Part shown: positions 29,303 through 36,989 of the stretch, piece by piece
How positions within the stretch are numbered: the stretch's first letter is position 1
Layout of the letters: each line of letters begins with the position of its first letter
Assembly (NCBI RefSeq): GCF_011742145.1
Contig: NZ_JAAQQU010000099.1
Span: forward strand, 62,001 to 126,000
Length of the DNA: 64,000 nt
Direction: 5' to 3'
DNA from: Flavobacterium sp. J49
GTDB lineage: Bacteria; Bacteroidota; Bacteroidia; Flavobacteriales; Flavobacteriaceae
Notes under the pieces: model-generated
What the model was told of the DNA's origin: nothing
The model's input: the letters and a program-made list of their open reading frames with translations, nothing else
Databases searched by the model: none
Position numbers and translations under genes: made by a program

Positions 29303-29944
29303 TTGAAAGATACCAGCAAACATCAAGGACTTCGAAATCAACTGGCTAAGCTGTTGGAAGAAAAAGGAATTACCGATAAAAGTGTTTTAGACGCCATTCG
29401 AAAAATTCCCAGACACTTGTTTTTGAATTCGAGTTTTGAAGATTTTGCTTATCAAGATAAAGCCTTTCCTATTGCCGCGGGACAAACCATTTCGCAACCT
29501 TATACCGTTGCATTTCAAACAGAATTGTTAAAGGTAAAAAAAGACGATAAAATCCTGGAAATCGGAACCGGATCCGGTTATCAAACAGCGGTTTTAGTGG
29601 CTTTGGGAGCCAAAGTATATTCGGTAGAGCGACAAAATGAATTGTTTAAAATCACTTCAGCTTTGCTGCCAAAATTAGGCATTCGCCCAAAACATTTGTC
29701 CTTTGGTGACGGTTATAAAGGATTACCCAATCACGCTCCTTTTGATAGTATCATCGTAACTGCCGGCGCACCGATAATTCCGAAACCCTTAATGGCGCAA
29801 CTGAAAATAGGAGGAAGATTAGTCATTCCGTTAGGCGAAGGTGAACAAGTAATGACCATGTTAATCCGTAAAAACGAGACCCAATTCGAAAAACACGAGT
29901 TTGGCGAATTCCGTTTCGTGCCTTTATTAGAAGATAAAAATTAG
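29303..29944 (+). CDS. pcm: Protein-L-isoaspartate O-methyltransferase
   Basis: Repairs isoaspartyl residues in aged proteins with S-adenosylmethionine. The start is placed at TTG 29303 ([14 protein letters not shown]), which is where family members begin; the frame stays open upstream to TTG 29243, but those codons derive from simple repeats. Motifs: [32 protein letters not shown] and the SAM-binding [15 protein letters not shown], then IIVTAGAP. About 213 residues, normal length. Its TAG stop overlaps the smpB TAA stop on the other strand (TTAG). Confidence 0.93.
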   Translation: MKDTSKHQGLRNQLAKLLEEKGITDKSVLDAIRKIPRHLFLNSSFEDFAYQDKAFPIAAGQTISQPYTVAFQTELLKVKKDDKILEIGTGSGYQTAVLVALGAKVYSVERQNELFKITSALLPKLGIRPKHLSFGDGYKGLPNHAPFDSIIVTAGAPIIPKPLMAQLKIGGRLVIPLGEGEQVMTMLIRKNETQFEKHEFGEFRFVPLLEDKN

Positions 29945-30393
29945 AATGATTTTTTAATTCGGTCTATATCGCGTTTGACATCTTGTTCTTTAAGGCTTTC
30001 GCGTTTGTCATACGTCTTCTTTCCGCGGCAAAGTCCGATATCCAATTTGGCTATACCTTTTTCATTGGTAAACAATTTCAGCGGAATAATAGTCAATCCT
30101 TTAGTATCCATTGCTCTTTCGAGCTTTTTTAACTCTCTTTTATTGAGCAACAACTTGCGTTCGCTTTTGGCCTTATGATTGAACTGATTGCCATATAAGT
30201 ATTCGTCAATTTGGGTATTGATGGCGAATAATTCGTGGTTGTGAAACTCACAAAATCCTTCAGTGATATTGGCTTTACCCAGGCGAATCGATTTGATTTC
30301 GGTTCCGGTTAAGACAATACCGGCCGTGTAAGTTTCGATTATCTCGTAATCGAACTTAGCGCGTTTGTTAAGTATGTTTATCGTTTTCAACAT
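29941..30393 (-). CDS. smpB: SsrA-binding protein SmpB
   Basis: SmpB binds tmRNA and delivers it to stalled ribosomes for trans-translation. At 150 residues it is full length. The OB-fold core shows [29 protein letters not shown] and YLYGNQFNH, and the basic C-terminal tail has [17 protein letters not shown]. It overlaps pcm by 4 bp in a convergent arrangement and has a -7-type box directly upstream. No tmRNA gene was recognised in the window. Confidence 0.97.
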   Translation of the reverse strand: MLKTINILNKRAKFDYEIIETYTAGIVLTGTEIKSIRLGKANITEGFCEFHNHELFAINTQIDEYLYGNQFNHKAKSERKLLLNKRELKKLERAMDTKGLTIIPLKLFTNEKGIAKLDIGLCRGKKTYDKRESLKEQDVKRDIDRIKKSF

Positions 30394-30400
30394 TGGATGG

Positions 30401-30408
30401 CAAATGTA
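30401..30408 (-). promoter_or_regulatory. Putative -7 box for smpB
   Basis: On the - strand this reads TACATTTG, matching TAnnTTTG, only 8 bp before the smpB ATG, so the mRNA would be almost leaderless. No clear -33 TTG is present. Confidence 0.4.
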
Positions 30409-30510
30409 CTAAACTAATGCTTAATTCTGAACTCATATTGGGACGAAATTATCAATAAAAAAAATGTTTAAACTATGATTTATATCAGTTTTTCCGCAAA
30501 ATCTTACCGC

Positions 30511-30518
30511 TAATTTTG
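30511..30518 (+). promoter_or_regulatory. Putative -7 box for the outer-membrane protein gene
   Basis: TAATTTTG matches the consensus and lies 28 bp before the ATG at 30547. Confidence 0.45.
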
Positions 30519-30546
30519 GGGTATAATTTTAAACTAACAAATCAAA

Positions 30547-31197
30547 ATGAAAAAATTATTATTAGTAGCAGGTTTGGCTTTTTTTGGTTTAACTGCTCAA
30601 GCACAAGAACAAAGTAAAGGATTACAAGGCGCATGGTTTGCCACATCACAATTTGGTTACCAACAAACAAAATCAGGTGATGTAAAAAGTACTAACCTTA
30701 TGGTATTACCAATCGTTGGAACCTTTGTAACTCCATCAGTAGCTGTTGGAGCAGGTATAGGTTACCTTAATGTCAAAGCAGATAATGCACCTGTTGGTGG
30801 TTCAACCGTAGATTTGAATTCAAAACTATATGTTATCCAACCTTTGGCACGTAAATATTGGAATGTTGCCGGAAACTTCTATTTCTTTGGGCAGGTTGCC
30901 ACACCAATTATAACCGGTAAAGAAGAAACAACGAATTTAAAAATTAACCAATTTGGCGCAACTATGTCGGGAGGTTTTGATTTCTTTGTTACTAAAAACT
31001 TCTCTGTTGAGTTTTCCTATAACCTTGTAAATTTCAGTCAAACTACATTGAAGAATGATGGCGGCGGAAAAACGACAGTGACTGATTTTTCTATAGCTCA
31101 TGTAGCTAATGTTGAGTCAGCTTACAATAACGCTTTGTACGGAAGTGGTGGAAGTTTGACCACACCTTTATCATTCGGATTTAAGTTTGTGTTTTAA
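30547..31197 (+). CDS. Small outer-membrane beta-barrel protein
   Basis: 216 residues with a signal peptide (MKKLLLVAGLAFFGLTAQAQ). The rest has alternating polar/hydrophobic strands (for example VAVGAGIGYLNVKAD, FYFFGQVATPII, FSVEFSYNLVNF) and ends with an aromatic residue (FGFKFVF), as expected for an 8-stranded OmpW/OmpX-like barrel inserted by BAM. It has its own promoter-like box and a strong terminator, so it is monocistronic. No catalytic site is visible; the role could be structural or as a narrow pore. Confidence 0.85.
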   Translation: MKKLLLVAGLAFFGLTAQAQEQSKGLQGAWFATSQFGYQQTKSGDVKSTNLMVLPIVGTFVTPSVAVGAGIGYLNVKADNAPVGGSTVDLNSKLYVIQPLARKYWNVAGNFYFFGQVATPIITGKEETTNLKINQFGATMSGGFDFFVTKNFSVEFSYNLVNFSQTTLKNDGGGKTTVTDFSIAHVANVESAYNNALYGSGGSLTTPLSFGFKFVF

Positions 31198-31240
31198 TTA
31201 AATTAATAGTTATAGATTTTTCCGATTTGCGTCGGAGTTT

Positions 31241-31276
31241 AAACCGCCATTCTTGATTGATTGGCGGTTTTTATTT
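31241..31276 (+). terminator. Terminator after the outer-membrane protein gene
   Basis: A perfect 9-bp stem AAACCGCCA / TGGCGGTTT with a 12-nt loop is followed by TTATTTT, 43 bp after the stop. Confidence 0.85.
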
Positions 31277-31297
31277 TGAAATCTTTACCTTTGCCTC

Positions 31298-31531
31298 ATG
31301 GAAAGAGTACCTTCAAAAGATCCGCTTCACGGTGTTACGCTTCAAAAAATAGTGGAGCAATTGGTTGATTATTATGGTTTTGACACTTTGGGTGAACTGA
31401 TTAAAATTAAGTGTTTTAACAGCAATCCGAGTGTTAAATCGAGCTTGACTTTTTTGCGCAAGACTGATTGGGCTAGGAAAGAAGTGGAAGCATTGTATAT
31501 CAAGACACTTCCGAAGTTAGATTTAAACTAA
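31298..31531 (+). CDS. VF530-like (DUF2132) small DNA-binding protein
   Basis: A 77-residue protein matching the VF530/DUF2132 family: [22 protein letters not shown] at the start (read as two shorter blocks), then [18 protein letters not shown] and [12 protein letters not shown] structure of a VF530 member suggested DNA binding; no precise role is known to me. The stop lies directly next to the convergent acetyltransferase stop (31531/31532). A TACCTTTG box at 31286-31293 could be its -7 element, very close to the ATG. Confidence 0.85.
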   Translation: MERVPSKDPLHGVTLQKIVEQLVDYYGFDTLGELIKIKCFNSNPSVKSSLTFLRKTDWARKEVEALYIKTLPKLDLN

Positions 31532-32092
31532 CTATTTCTTGAAATTTCTTCTCAGTAAAGAATAAATAACGGTGTCCCAAAATTTCCCTTCCCACAATTC
31601 GTTCTCTAATATATGGGCTTCTTTGACAAAACCATTTTTTTGTAAAACCTTTTCAGAGGCTGTATTTCCGGGATCGATAACGGCTTCAATGGAATGCAGG
31701 TTCATTTGTTCGAAGCCATATTCGACTACAGCTCTAATCGCTTCTGTGATGTAACCTTTGCCGTTGTATTCGGGTAACGACATATAACCGATTTCGGCAC
31801 GATGATTTTCGGGCTGTATTCTGTAATGGCCTATGATACCAATGATTTTAGGATTTCCTTTGATGGTAATTCCCCAATTGATTCCGGTATTGTTCTCGAT
31901 TTTTTCATTCATCATGGCAATGTGTCCCAAAGCATCTTCTTTGGTTTTGGCCAAAGGTCTCGGTATGTATTTCATGATATCAGGATTACCGCGAAGGGCT
32001 AAAACTTCCTCAACGTCATTTTCGTCAATTCGGCGTAAGAGTAAGCGCTCGGTTTCTATATTTTGAAAGGGATGGAAATTGATGGTTAGCAT
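31532..32092 (-). CDS. GNAT-family N-acetyltransferase (RimJ/RimL type)
   Basis: About 186 residues. The start is set at 32092 (MLTINFHPFQ), which leaves a 19-bp gap after the upstream epimerase gene; an ATG at 32125 would overlap that gene by 14 bp. GNAT motifs: ETERLLLRRIDENDVEEV at the N-terminus, IGYMSLPEYNGKGYITEAI (acetyl-CoA-binding Q/RxxGxG/A-like loop, here NGKGYI), and NTASEKVLQKNGFVKEA. RimJ/RimL relatives acetylate protein N-termini or small amines; the substrate here is unknown. Confidence 0.88.
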   Translation of the reverse strand: MLTINFHPFQNIETERLLLRRIDENDVEEVLALRGNPDIMKYIPRPLAKTKEDALGHIAMMNEKIENNTGINWGITIKGNPKIIGIIGHYRIQPENHRAEIGYMSLPEYNGKGYITEAIRAVVEYGFEQMNLHSIEAVIDPGNTASEKVLQKNGFVKEAHILENELWEGKFWDTVIYSLLRRNFKK

Positions 32093-32111
32093 ACATTCGT
32101 TTTTTGTAAAT

Positions 32112-32966
32112 TTATATAATTTCAAGGCTAAAACTATATTCCTTGCAAAAATTACTTTCTACAAATTGAATTCCTTCTTTTTCCAAGATATTTCCATTGG
32201 CATGTGTAGTATCGGCGTAGCCCAACCAAGGTTCCAGACAAATAAAAGGCGCATTTGTTTTGGTCCAAATACCAAAATTTGGAAAGTCTTTAAACTTGAA
32301 ATTCAAAATGGGCAGATTGTTTTCAAGAATTTTAATATGTTTTGATTTCAAACACTTGAAGACTAAGGCATCCTTTTCAAATAGGGAATAGGTGAGTGGT
32401 AATTGGTTGTTTTTCAGTTCAATATTTTGAGTTGTTTCAGAAAGTAAATCCTCTTCCAGTTGGTAACAAATTAATTTTTCGCCTGCTTCAAATAGCAAAC
32501 TATAGTTTTCAAATTTGTTTTTTAAAGCAAAAGCCGGATGTCCGCCGATTGAAAAAGGTATCGTTTTTTGGTCTTTATTGATAACTTTATAAGTGACTAT
32601 TAATTCTGATTTTTTTAAAGTATAAATGAGTTGTAATTCAAAATGAAAAGGAAAAATGTTAAAAGTCAACCCATTGTCTTGTAAAGAAAAAACTACTTTA
32701 TCTGTTTCTTTCTGAATTAATTGAAACTCAAAATCTCTGGCAAATCCGTGACGATTTAAAGAGAACATTTTGTCTAGGTATTGATACGTATTGTTCTTTA
32801 AAGTACCAACAATCGGAAATAGGATAGGAGCGTGTTTTCCCCAAAACTCGGGATTTCCTTCCCAAATGTATTCTCTTTTGGTTTCTATAGATTGTAGTGA
32901 AATAAGTTCAGCTCCTTGGTGATTAATTTTGGCTGAGAGTATTGAATTTGAGATAGTTGTCGTCAA
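32112..32966 (-). CDS. Aldose 1-epimerase family protein (LacX-like)
   Basis: 284 residues with the galactose-mutarotase-like beta-sandwich pattern. Motifs: GAELISLQS and YIWEGNPEFWGKHAPILFP near the N-terminus, FSLNRHGFARDFEF with the conserved HGFAR, FSIGGHPAFAL in the middle (catalytic-type His) and CLEPWLGYADT near the end. It probably interconverts anomers of a sugar or acts on a phosphorylated sugar. It is followed by the acetyltransferase on the same strand, possibly as a two-gene operon. Confidence 0.88.
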   Translation of the reverse strand: MTTTISNSILSAKINHQGAELISLQSIETKREYIWEGNPEFWGKHAPILFPIVGTLKNNTYQYLDKMFSLNRHGFARDFEFQLIQKETDKVVFSLQDNGLTFNIFPFHFELQLIYTLKKSELIVTYKVINKDQKTIPFSIGGHPAFALKNKFENYSLLFEAGEKLICYQLEEDLLSETTQNIELKNNQLPLTYSLFEKDALVFKCLKSKHIKILENNLPILNFKFKDFPNFGIWTKTNAPFICLEPWLGYADTTHANGNILEKEGIQFVESNFCKEYSFSLEII

Positions 32967-33065
32967 AGTAGATTGGGTGTTTTTTTAGTAAAAGTTTGGT
33001 TCACAAATATATTTTATTAATTTTATTCCACCCATTAATCTATTTACAAACTTAATCTATGTATT

Positions 33066-33347
33066 ATGAAACCCAACTTTGAAACCATTGAGAAAGAGAC
33101 GATACAGCTTCTTTCGTTTCCAAAATCGGATGTGTTAGAAACACATGAAGAAATTCAACAGCGTCATTTAGATTTGTACAGAGCGTTGGCCTTAGGTAAT
33201 TTGGAGCACTCCAAAATCAAAATTTATTTTGAAGACAATCAATCCAAAAAAGTGGTAGAAACTACCGTTTGGGCTTTGACCGATCAAAGGGTTATCTTAA
33301 AACAAGGACATTCAATTCCGATAAACCGCATTTATAAATCAGCCTAG
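33066..33347 (+). CDS. Small conserved flavobacterial protein, unknown function
   Basis: A 93-residue soluble protein with no signal peptide. The end is the most family-like part (ETTVWALTDQRVILKQGHSI, then PINRIYKS), reading as beta strands, while the N-terminal half is helical and acidic (EIQQRHLDLYRALALGN). I have seen similar short proteins in flavobacteria without a function. It is bracketed by a terminator at 33370 and by the divergent epimerase gene, so it is transcribed alone. Confidence 0.65.
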   Translation: MKPNFETIEKETIQLLSFPKSDVLETHEEIQQRHLDLYRALALGNLEHSKIKIYFEDNQSKKVVETTVWALTDQRVILKQGHSIPINRIYKSA

Positions 33348-33369
33348 TACACCTATTATTTTATGATAC

Positions 33370-33396
33370 AAACCATTCTTCGGAGTGGTTTTTTTG
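33370..33396 (+). terminator. Terminator after the 93-residue protein gene
   Basis: AACCATTC and GAGTGGTT form a stem (one wobble) capped by a TTCG loop, followed by a run of T. Confidence 0.85.
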
Positions 33397-33561
33397 TTTT
33401 TTAACATTTATAAAAACAATCGACGAAATGCACAAAAGTAAGAATATATCTTATTAAAAAAACAAAAAGATGTATTTCATCGATTTTATTTGTGTTTTAA
33501 TCGATGTTTTATCTAATATTGCTTAACCAAATCAAACAATACGTTCTTAAATTAAAAATAT

Positions 33562-33648
33562 ATAAAGTGTTTGCCCCACATCTACTTTATTAAAAACTGT
33601 CAAATTAATCGAAATAAAGTGTTTGCCCCACATCTACTTTATTAAAAA
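33562..33648 (+). repeat. Duplicated 35-bp element with internal inverted repeat, upstream of the CAP lipoprotein
   Basis: The same 35 bp occur at 33562-33596 and 33614-33648, 52 bp apart start to start. Each copy has a 7-bp inverted repeat, ATAAAGT and ACTTTAT, around the identical 15-nt centre GTTTGCCCCACATCT. The second copy ends 15 bp before the ATG at 33664. The preceding stretch from 33397 is AT-rich with no gene. The element could be a duplicated operator or a pair of RNA hairpins in the 5' leader. Confidence 0.85.
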
Positions 33649-33663
33649 ACTTAACCTACTACT

Positions 33664-34161
33664 ATGAAAGCAAAAATGTTTAGAGCATTGTTGCCGTTAG
33701 CAATCGTGTTCACTATGGTATCTTGTTCTTCTGATACAGAAGAAACCACCGCAGCCGACAAACAAGTTGTAACTACTTACAATTACAACGAAACCGAATC
33801 AAAATTAGTTGTACTAATCAATGATTATCGCGCAAGTTTGGGACTCAATACCCTTGAAGTAATCAATCATATTTCTTACAAATCGGAAGAGCATAACTTT
33901 TATATGATTGATAACAATGTATTTAACCACGATTACTTTCAACAACGTTCTGATAATTTAATCAGAGTTTTAGGCGCTGAAAAAGTGGGCGAGAATATTG
34001 CCTACAATTACCAAACGGCTGAAAGTGCATTTGCAGCTTGGTTAAGCAGCCCAGGACACAAAGACAACATTGAAGGTGATTACACGCACTTAGGAATATC
34101 AGTTACAACCAATCCGGACACCGGAAGAAAATATTACACCAACATGTTTATAAAAAAATAG
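33664..34161 (+). CDS. CAP-domain (SCP/PR1-like) lipoprotein
   Basis: 165 residues with a lipoprotein signal (cysteine in VSCSSD, about residue 21). The CAP domain is clear: LVVLINDYRASLGLNTLE, HNFYMIDNNVFNHDYF, the VGENIAYNY motif and AAWLSSPGHKDNIEG. CAP proteins are extracellular and bind lipids, metals or peptides; the bacterial role is mostly unknown. It stands alone between a terminator and a duplicated upstream hairpin element that probably controls it. The transcript ends in the strong hairpin at 34198. Confidence 0.9.
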   Translation: MKAKMFRALLPLAIVFTMVSCSSDTEETTAADKQVVTTYNYNETESKLVVLINDYRASLGLNTLEVINHISYKSEEHNFYMIDNNVFNHDYFQQRSDNLIRVLGAEKVGENIAYNYQTAESAFAAWLSSPGHKDNIEGDYTHLGISVTTNPDTGRKYYTNMFIKK

Positions 34162-34197
34162 TTTGATTATTGTTTTGTTTGATTTTGACAGATCGCT

Positions 34198-34226
34198 AAA
34201 AACCCGCCTCTAAAGCGGGTTTTTTA
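34198..34226 (+). terminator. Terminator between convergent genes (CAP lipoprotein and exonuclease-like)
   Basis: AAAACCCGC and GCGGGTTTT form a perfect stem with a 7-nt loop, A-rich on the left and T-rich on the right, so it can work in both directions. Confidence 0.9.
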
Positions 34227-34227
34227 A

Positions 34228-34824
34228 TTATTTAAAACCTAAGCGATTTTTTAATTTTAAAAATAAAAGAGCAATGGCATATGCATCATCTGACGCCGAA
34301 CTCTTTTCACTCAAAGGAAGTTTGTAATGCTTAACCAAATCATCAATGGAAAAAGATTTATTGGTAATATCCATTAATTTTTGATGCATAATTTCGATGT
34401 CTAAGGCTTCATTTTTCAACTTACCACAATCCATTTTTTCCAAAGCTTCGTTGATGAGTTCTATATCAAAATGAATGCGATGGCCTACCAATACCGCATT
34501 GCCTATGTATTCCACTAAAGCTTGAATGGCATTGTACTCCGCTAACTTGGGCAGCTTGCTTTCAATTAGAAATTCATTGGATAAGCCATTATCATGAAGG
34601 TATTTATATTGTAGTATGACCACCTCAAAATTATCCCCTATGACCACTACATCATTCACTACTGCAATAGCGCCAAAAGATAAAATCACATCTTTCTTGG
34701 GGTTCAAACCGGTAGTTTCAGTACTTAAAATAACATACCGATTGGATTTAGATTCAAACTTTGCCAAGTAAGTTTTCCAAAATTCAGGATGCTCTTTATT
34801 GATATTTTTAATCCAATCCAGCAT
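34228..34824 (-). CDS. DnaQ-like exonuclease domain protein with degenerate active site
   Basis: 198 residues with an overall DEDD exonuclease pattern, but two catalytic positions are changed. The first motif reads ILSTETTGLNP, with Ser where the first metal-binding Asp belongs, and the last motif reads SSASDDA where HxAxxDA is expected, so the general-base His is also Ser. The middle Asp (HRIHFDIELI) and last Asp remain. It starts one base after the stop of the CBS/DUF294 protein, a pairing common in bacteria where the two may work together in nucleotide metabolism (inference). It may be inactive or regulatory. Confidence 0.85.
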   Translation of the reverse strand: MLDWIKNINKEHPEFWKTYLAKFESKSNRYVILSTETTGLNPKKDVILSFGAIAVVNDVVVIGDNFEVVILQYKYLHDNGLSNEFLIESKLPKLAEYNAIQALVEYIGNAVLVGHRIHFDIELINEALEKMDCGKLKNEALDIEIMHQKLMDITNKSFSIDDLVKHYKLPLSEKSSASDDAYAIALLFLKLKNRLGFK

Positions 34825-34825
34825 A

Positions 34826-36742
34826 TCAGGAGAATTGTGTTAATTGAAATTTATCTTTAATCAGGTCTTCCAGTTCACGCATAGGAGACAAGGCATTTTT
34901 GAGTTTTTCACGGTCAACTTTAGTCAGCTCTTCAATATTGACAAAATCTCCTGAACTGTCATTTTTTAAGCCTTCAAGCGTTCTGAATTTAGACAATATC
35001 AGAAAGGCATCGGCACAATTTAAATAGATTTCTGAAAACTTCGGATCAACCAAAGCCAATTGTTTGAAACGAGAATAGGTATTGTTAATGCCGCGCAAGT
35101 TCAAACTGACAGCAAATAATCTGGCGCCGTCGACCAAAGGCATGATGGCTCTGTTTTTGATGTCAAATTTACCTTTGTGTTCGCCTTCTTCTTCCAGATT
35201 GAATTTTTTAAAGAAATTAAGCGGTGGGTTTTTGCGCAAAGCATCATTACCCAAATAGTCAAAAAACAAGGCGTTATTCTTGGTGTTTTTGAAAATTAAA
35301 TCGGAAATGGCATCTTCAATTTTGCCTTCACCAAAAGCAATTTCATAGTCAAAAAAGATACTGCTGATATCATTCGATTTTTCACCCGGTGTTTTCATCC
35401 AATTGTTGTATTGTTTCATCCAATCACTCAATGACTTACACCAAAGCATATTGCTGGCCATGTGACCATTTGGACAAAATTGATAACCCACTTTTTCCAA
35501 AATAACTGTAGTTCTTTTGGCCAATTTTAAGAAGTAATCTTTGACATCTCTATATTTTTCAGGAGCAACATCTTCAAAGACCAAAATACTGTCTTGGTCA
35601 GTTAACAACAATTGCTCTTTTCGGCCCTGACTTCCAATGCTTAACCAAGCAAATCTCGATGGAGGAGAACCCAGGTCTAAAATGGCCAGTTCAACAGAGC
35701 GTTTGATGATGGCAGTTATAATTTCTCCCGTTATATTGTATATGTGTGGTAATGGAATGTTTTTCGCAATAGAAGTTTGAATCAAATCGGTTAGTTTTTC
35801 CCGCACCATTTTTAATTCTTTAGGCGATAAAGAACGTTTGATTTCTTTAATTAAAACTCCGGGGTTATTGGCTTGTGCTACAATCAAATCGTGCTCTGAA
35901 ATGATTCCTTTTACTTCTGATTTATCAGAACCGTCCAGCGTTACACACAAATGGCTGACATTGTATTTCAACAATAACAACTGAGCCTCAGCTACCGAAA
36001 CATTTTCGGGTACGGTAATTACCGGTGCCGACATGATTTTGTCAACAGTAGTAGAAATAGGAAAACGTCCGTTGGCAATTTTAGTTCTAAAATCGGTGTC
36101 AGTAACTATACCAATAGGGTTATTTTGTTCTAAAATGATAGCACTGTCAATGAGGTTTTCGGTCATTAACTGTGCTGCATCTTTTACTGCGGTATTCAGC
36201 GCAATCTTGAGCGGTGTTTTATTGTAAGCCAAAGATTGGAAATATTGAATCTCGTTGGTTTGATTTTCTGTATAAACGTTGTCGGTAATAAGTTTTCCAC
36301 GATTTTCTTTATCAAAAGGGTTGCGGGTATTGGTGGCAAAACTCTCCAATAAAAAGTCTAAAACCTGCGGATTCTGAGCTACAAAAGGTTTGAATACACT
36401 AATTGGAATGGCATATACAATGCTGTCCTCACGAGCTTTGGCAGTCATCATATAGTTGTTTTTAGCAAAAAACGGACGCAATCCGAAAACATCACCGGCA
36501 TAACACTTGTTGAGTAAGGTTTCCTCAGCATCAGCAACAACAGAAAGATTAATCGCACCGGAAGCCACTACATAAAAACTATCGTGAAGTTTGTCGTCAA
36601 TTTGAAACAAAACTTTATGCTTGTCTAAGTTAACCACGCCAATGCTGGTCGCAACTTGAATCAGTTCATCATGGCTCAAATAATTAAACGGCGGATATTC
36701 TTTTAAAAAGTTGGCAATATTTTCAGCAATAGAATTACTCAT
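34826..36742 (-). CDS. Cyclic-nucleotide-binding/CBS/DUF294 putative nucleotidyltransferase
   Basis: 638 residues in a GlnD-like layout. The N-terminus (about 10-130) is a cNMP-binding beta-roll; two CBS domains follow (about 165-295, with GIVTDTDFRTKIA and GIISEHDLI); then the DUF294 nucleotidyltransferase domain with the signature SIGSQGRKEQLLLTDQDS (G-S-x-G-R...DxD), and DUF294_C. The product may transfer a nucleotide to a protein or small molecule in response to ligand binding. The degenerate exonuclease is co-transcribed directly after it. No experimental function is known to me for the family in Bacteroidota. Confidence 0.92.
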   Translation of the reverse strand: MSNSIAENIANFLKEYPPFNYLSHDELIQVATSIGVVNLDKHKVLFQIDDKLHDSFYVVASGAINLSVVADAEETLLNKCYAGDVFGLRPFFAKNNYMMTAKAREDSIVYAIPISVFKPFVAQNPQVLDFLLESFATNTRNPFDKENRGKLITDNVYTENQTNEIQYFQSLAYNKTPLKIALNTAVKDAAQLMTENLIDSAIILEQNNPIGIVTDTDFRTKIANGRFPISTTVDKIMSAPVITVPENVSVAEAQLLLLKYNVSHLCVTLDGSDKSEVKGIISEHDLIVAQANNPGVLIKEIKRSLSPKELKMVREKLTDLIQTSIAKNIPLPHIYNITGEIITAIIKRSVELAILDLGSPPSRFAWLSIGSQGRKEQLLLTDQDSILVFEDVAPEKYRDVKDYFLKLAKRTTVILEKVGYQFCPNGHMASNMLWCKSLSDWMKQYNNWMKTPGEKSNDISSIFFDYEIAFGEGKIEDAISDLIFKNTKNNALFFDYLGNDALRKNPPLNFFKKFNLEEEGEHKGKFDIKNRAIMPLVDGARLFAVSLNLRGINNTYSRFKQLALVDPKFSEIYLNCADAFLILSKFRTLEGLKNDSSGDFVNIEELTKVDREKLKNALSPMRELEDLIKDKFQLTQFS

Positions 36743-36989
36743 GGCAATAATTTAAATAAATCTGTTTGTTTTTGACTTCACAAAAATAGTAAAGGTTTAG
36801 GCAAGATAGGGTTGATTGTTAAAAACATTTGAAAACTAAAAACAGTGGATGTGGGTTTTGGTTTTGAAACATTCTATTTTACATAATATAAATTATAGTT
36901 CTAAAAGTAACAAAATTACATCTTTCAAAAATAATATCGTAAGTTCTTAATATTCTACAATATAGAATGCCTCATTTAAATTATACATT

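Noticed and set aside
33562..33648. CRISPR array
   Set aside because: Only two copies with a 17-bp gap, no cas genes, and the repeat has its own internal inverted repeat next to a start codon.
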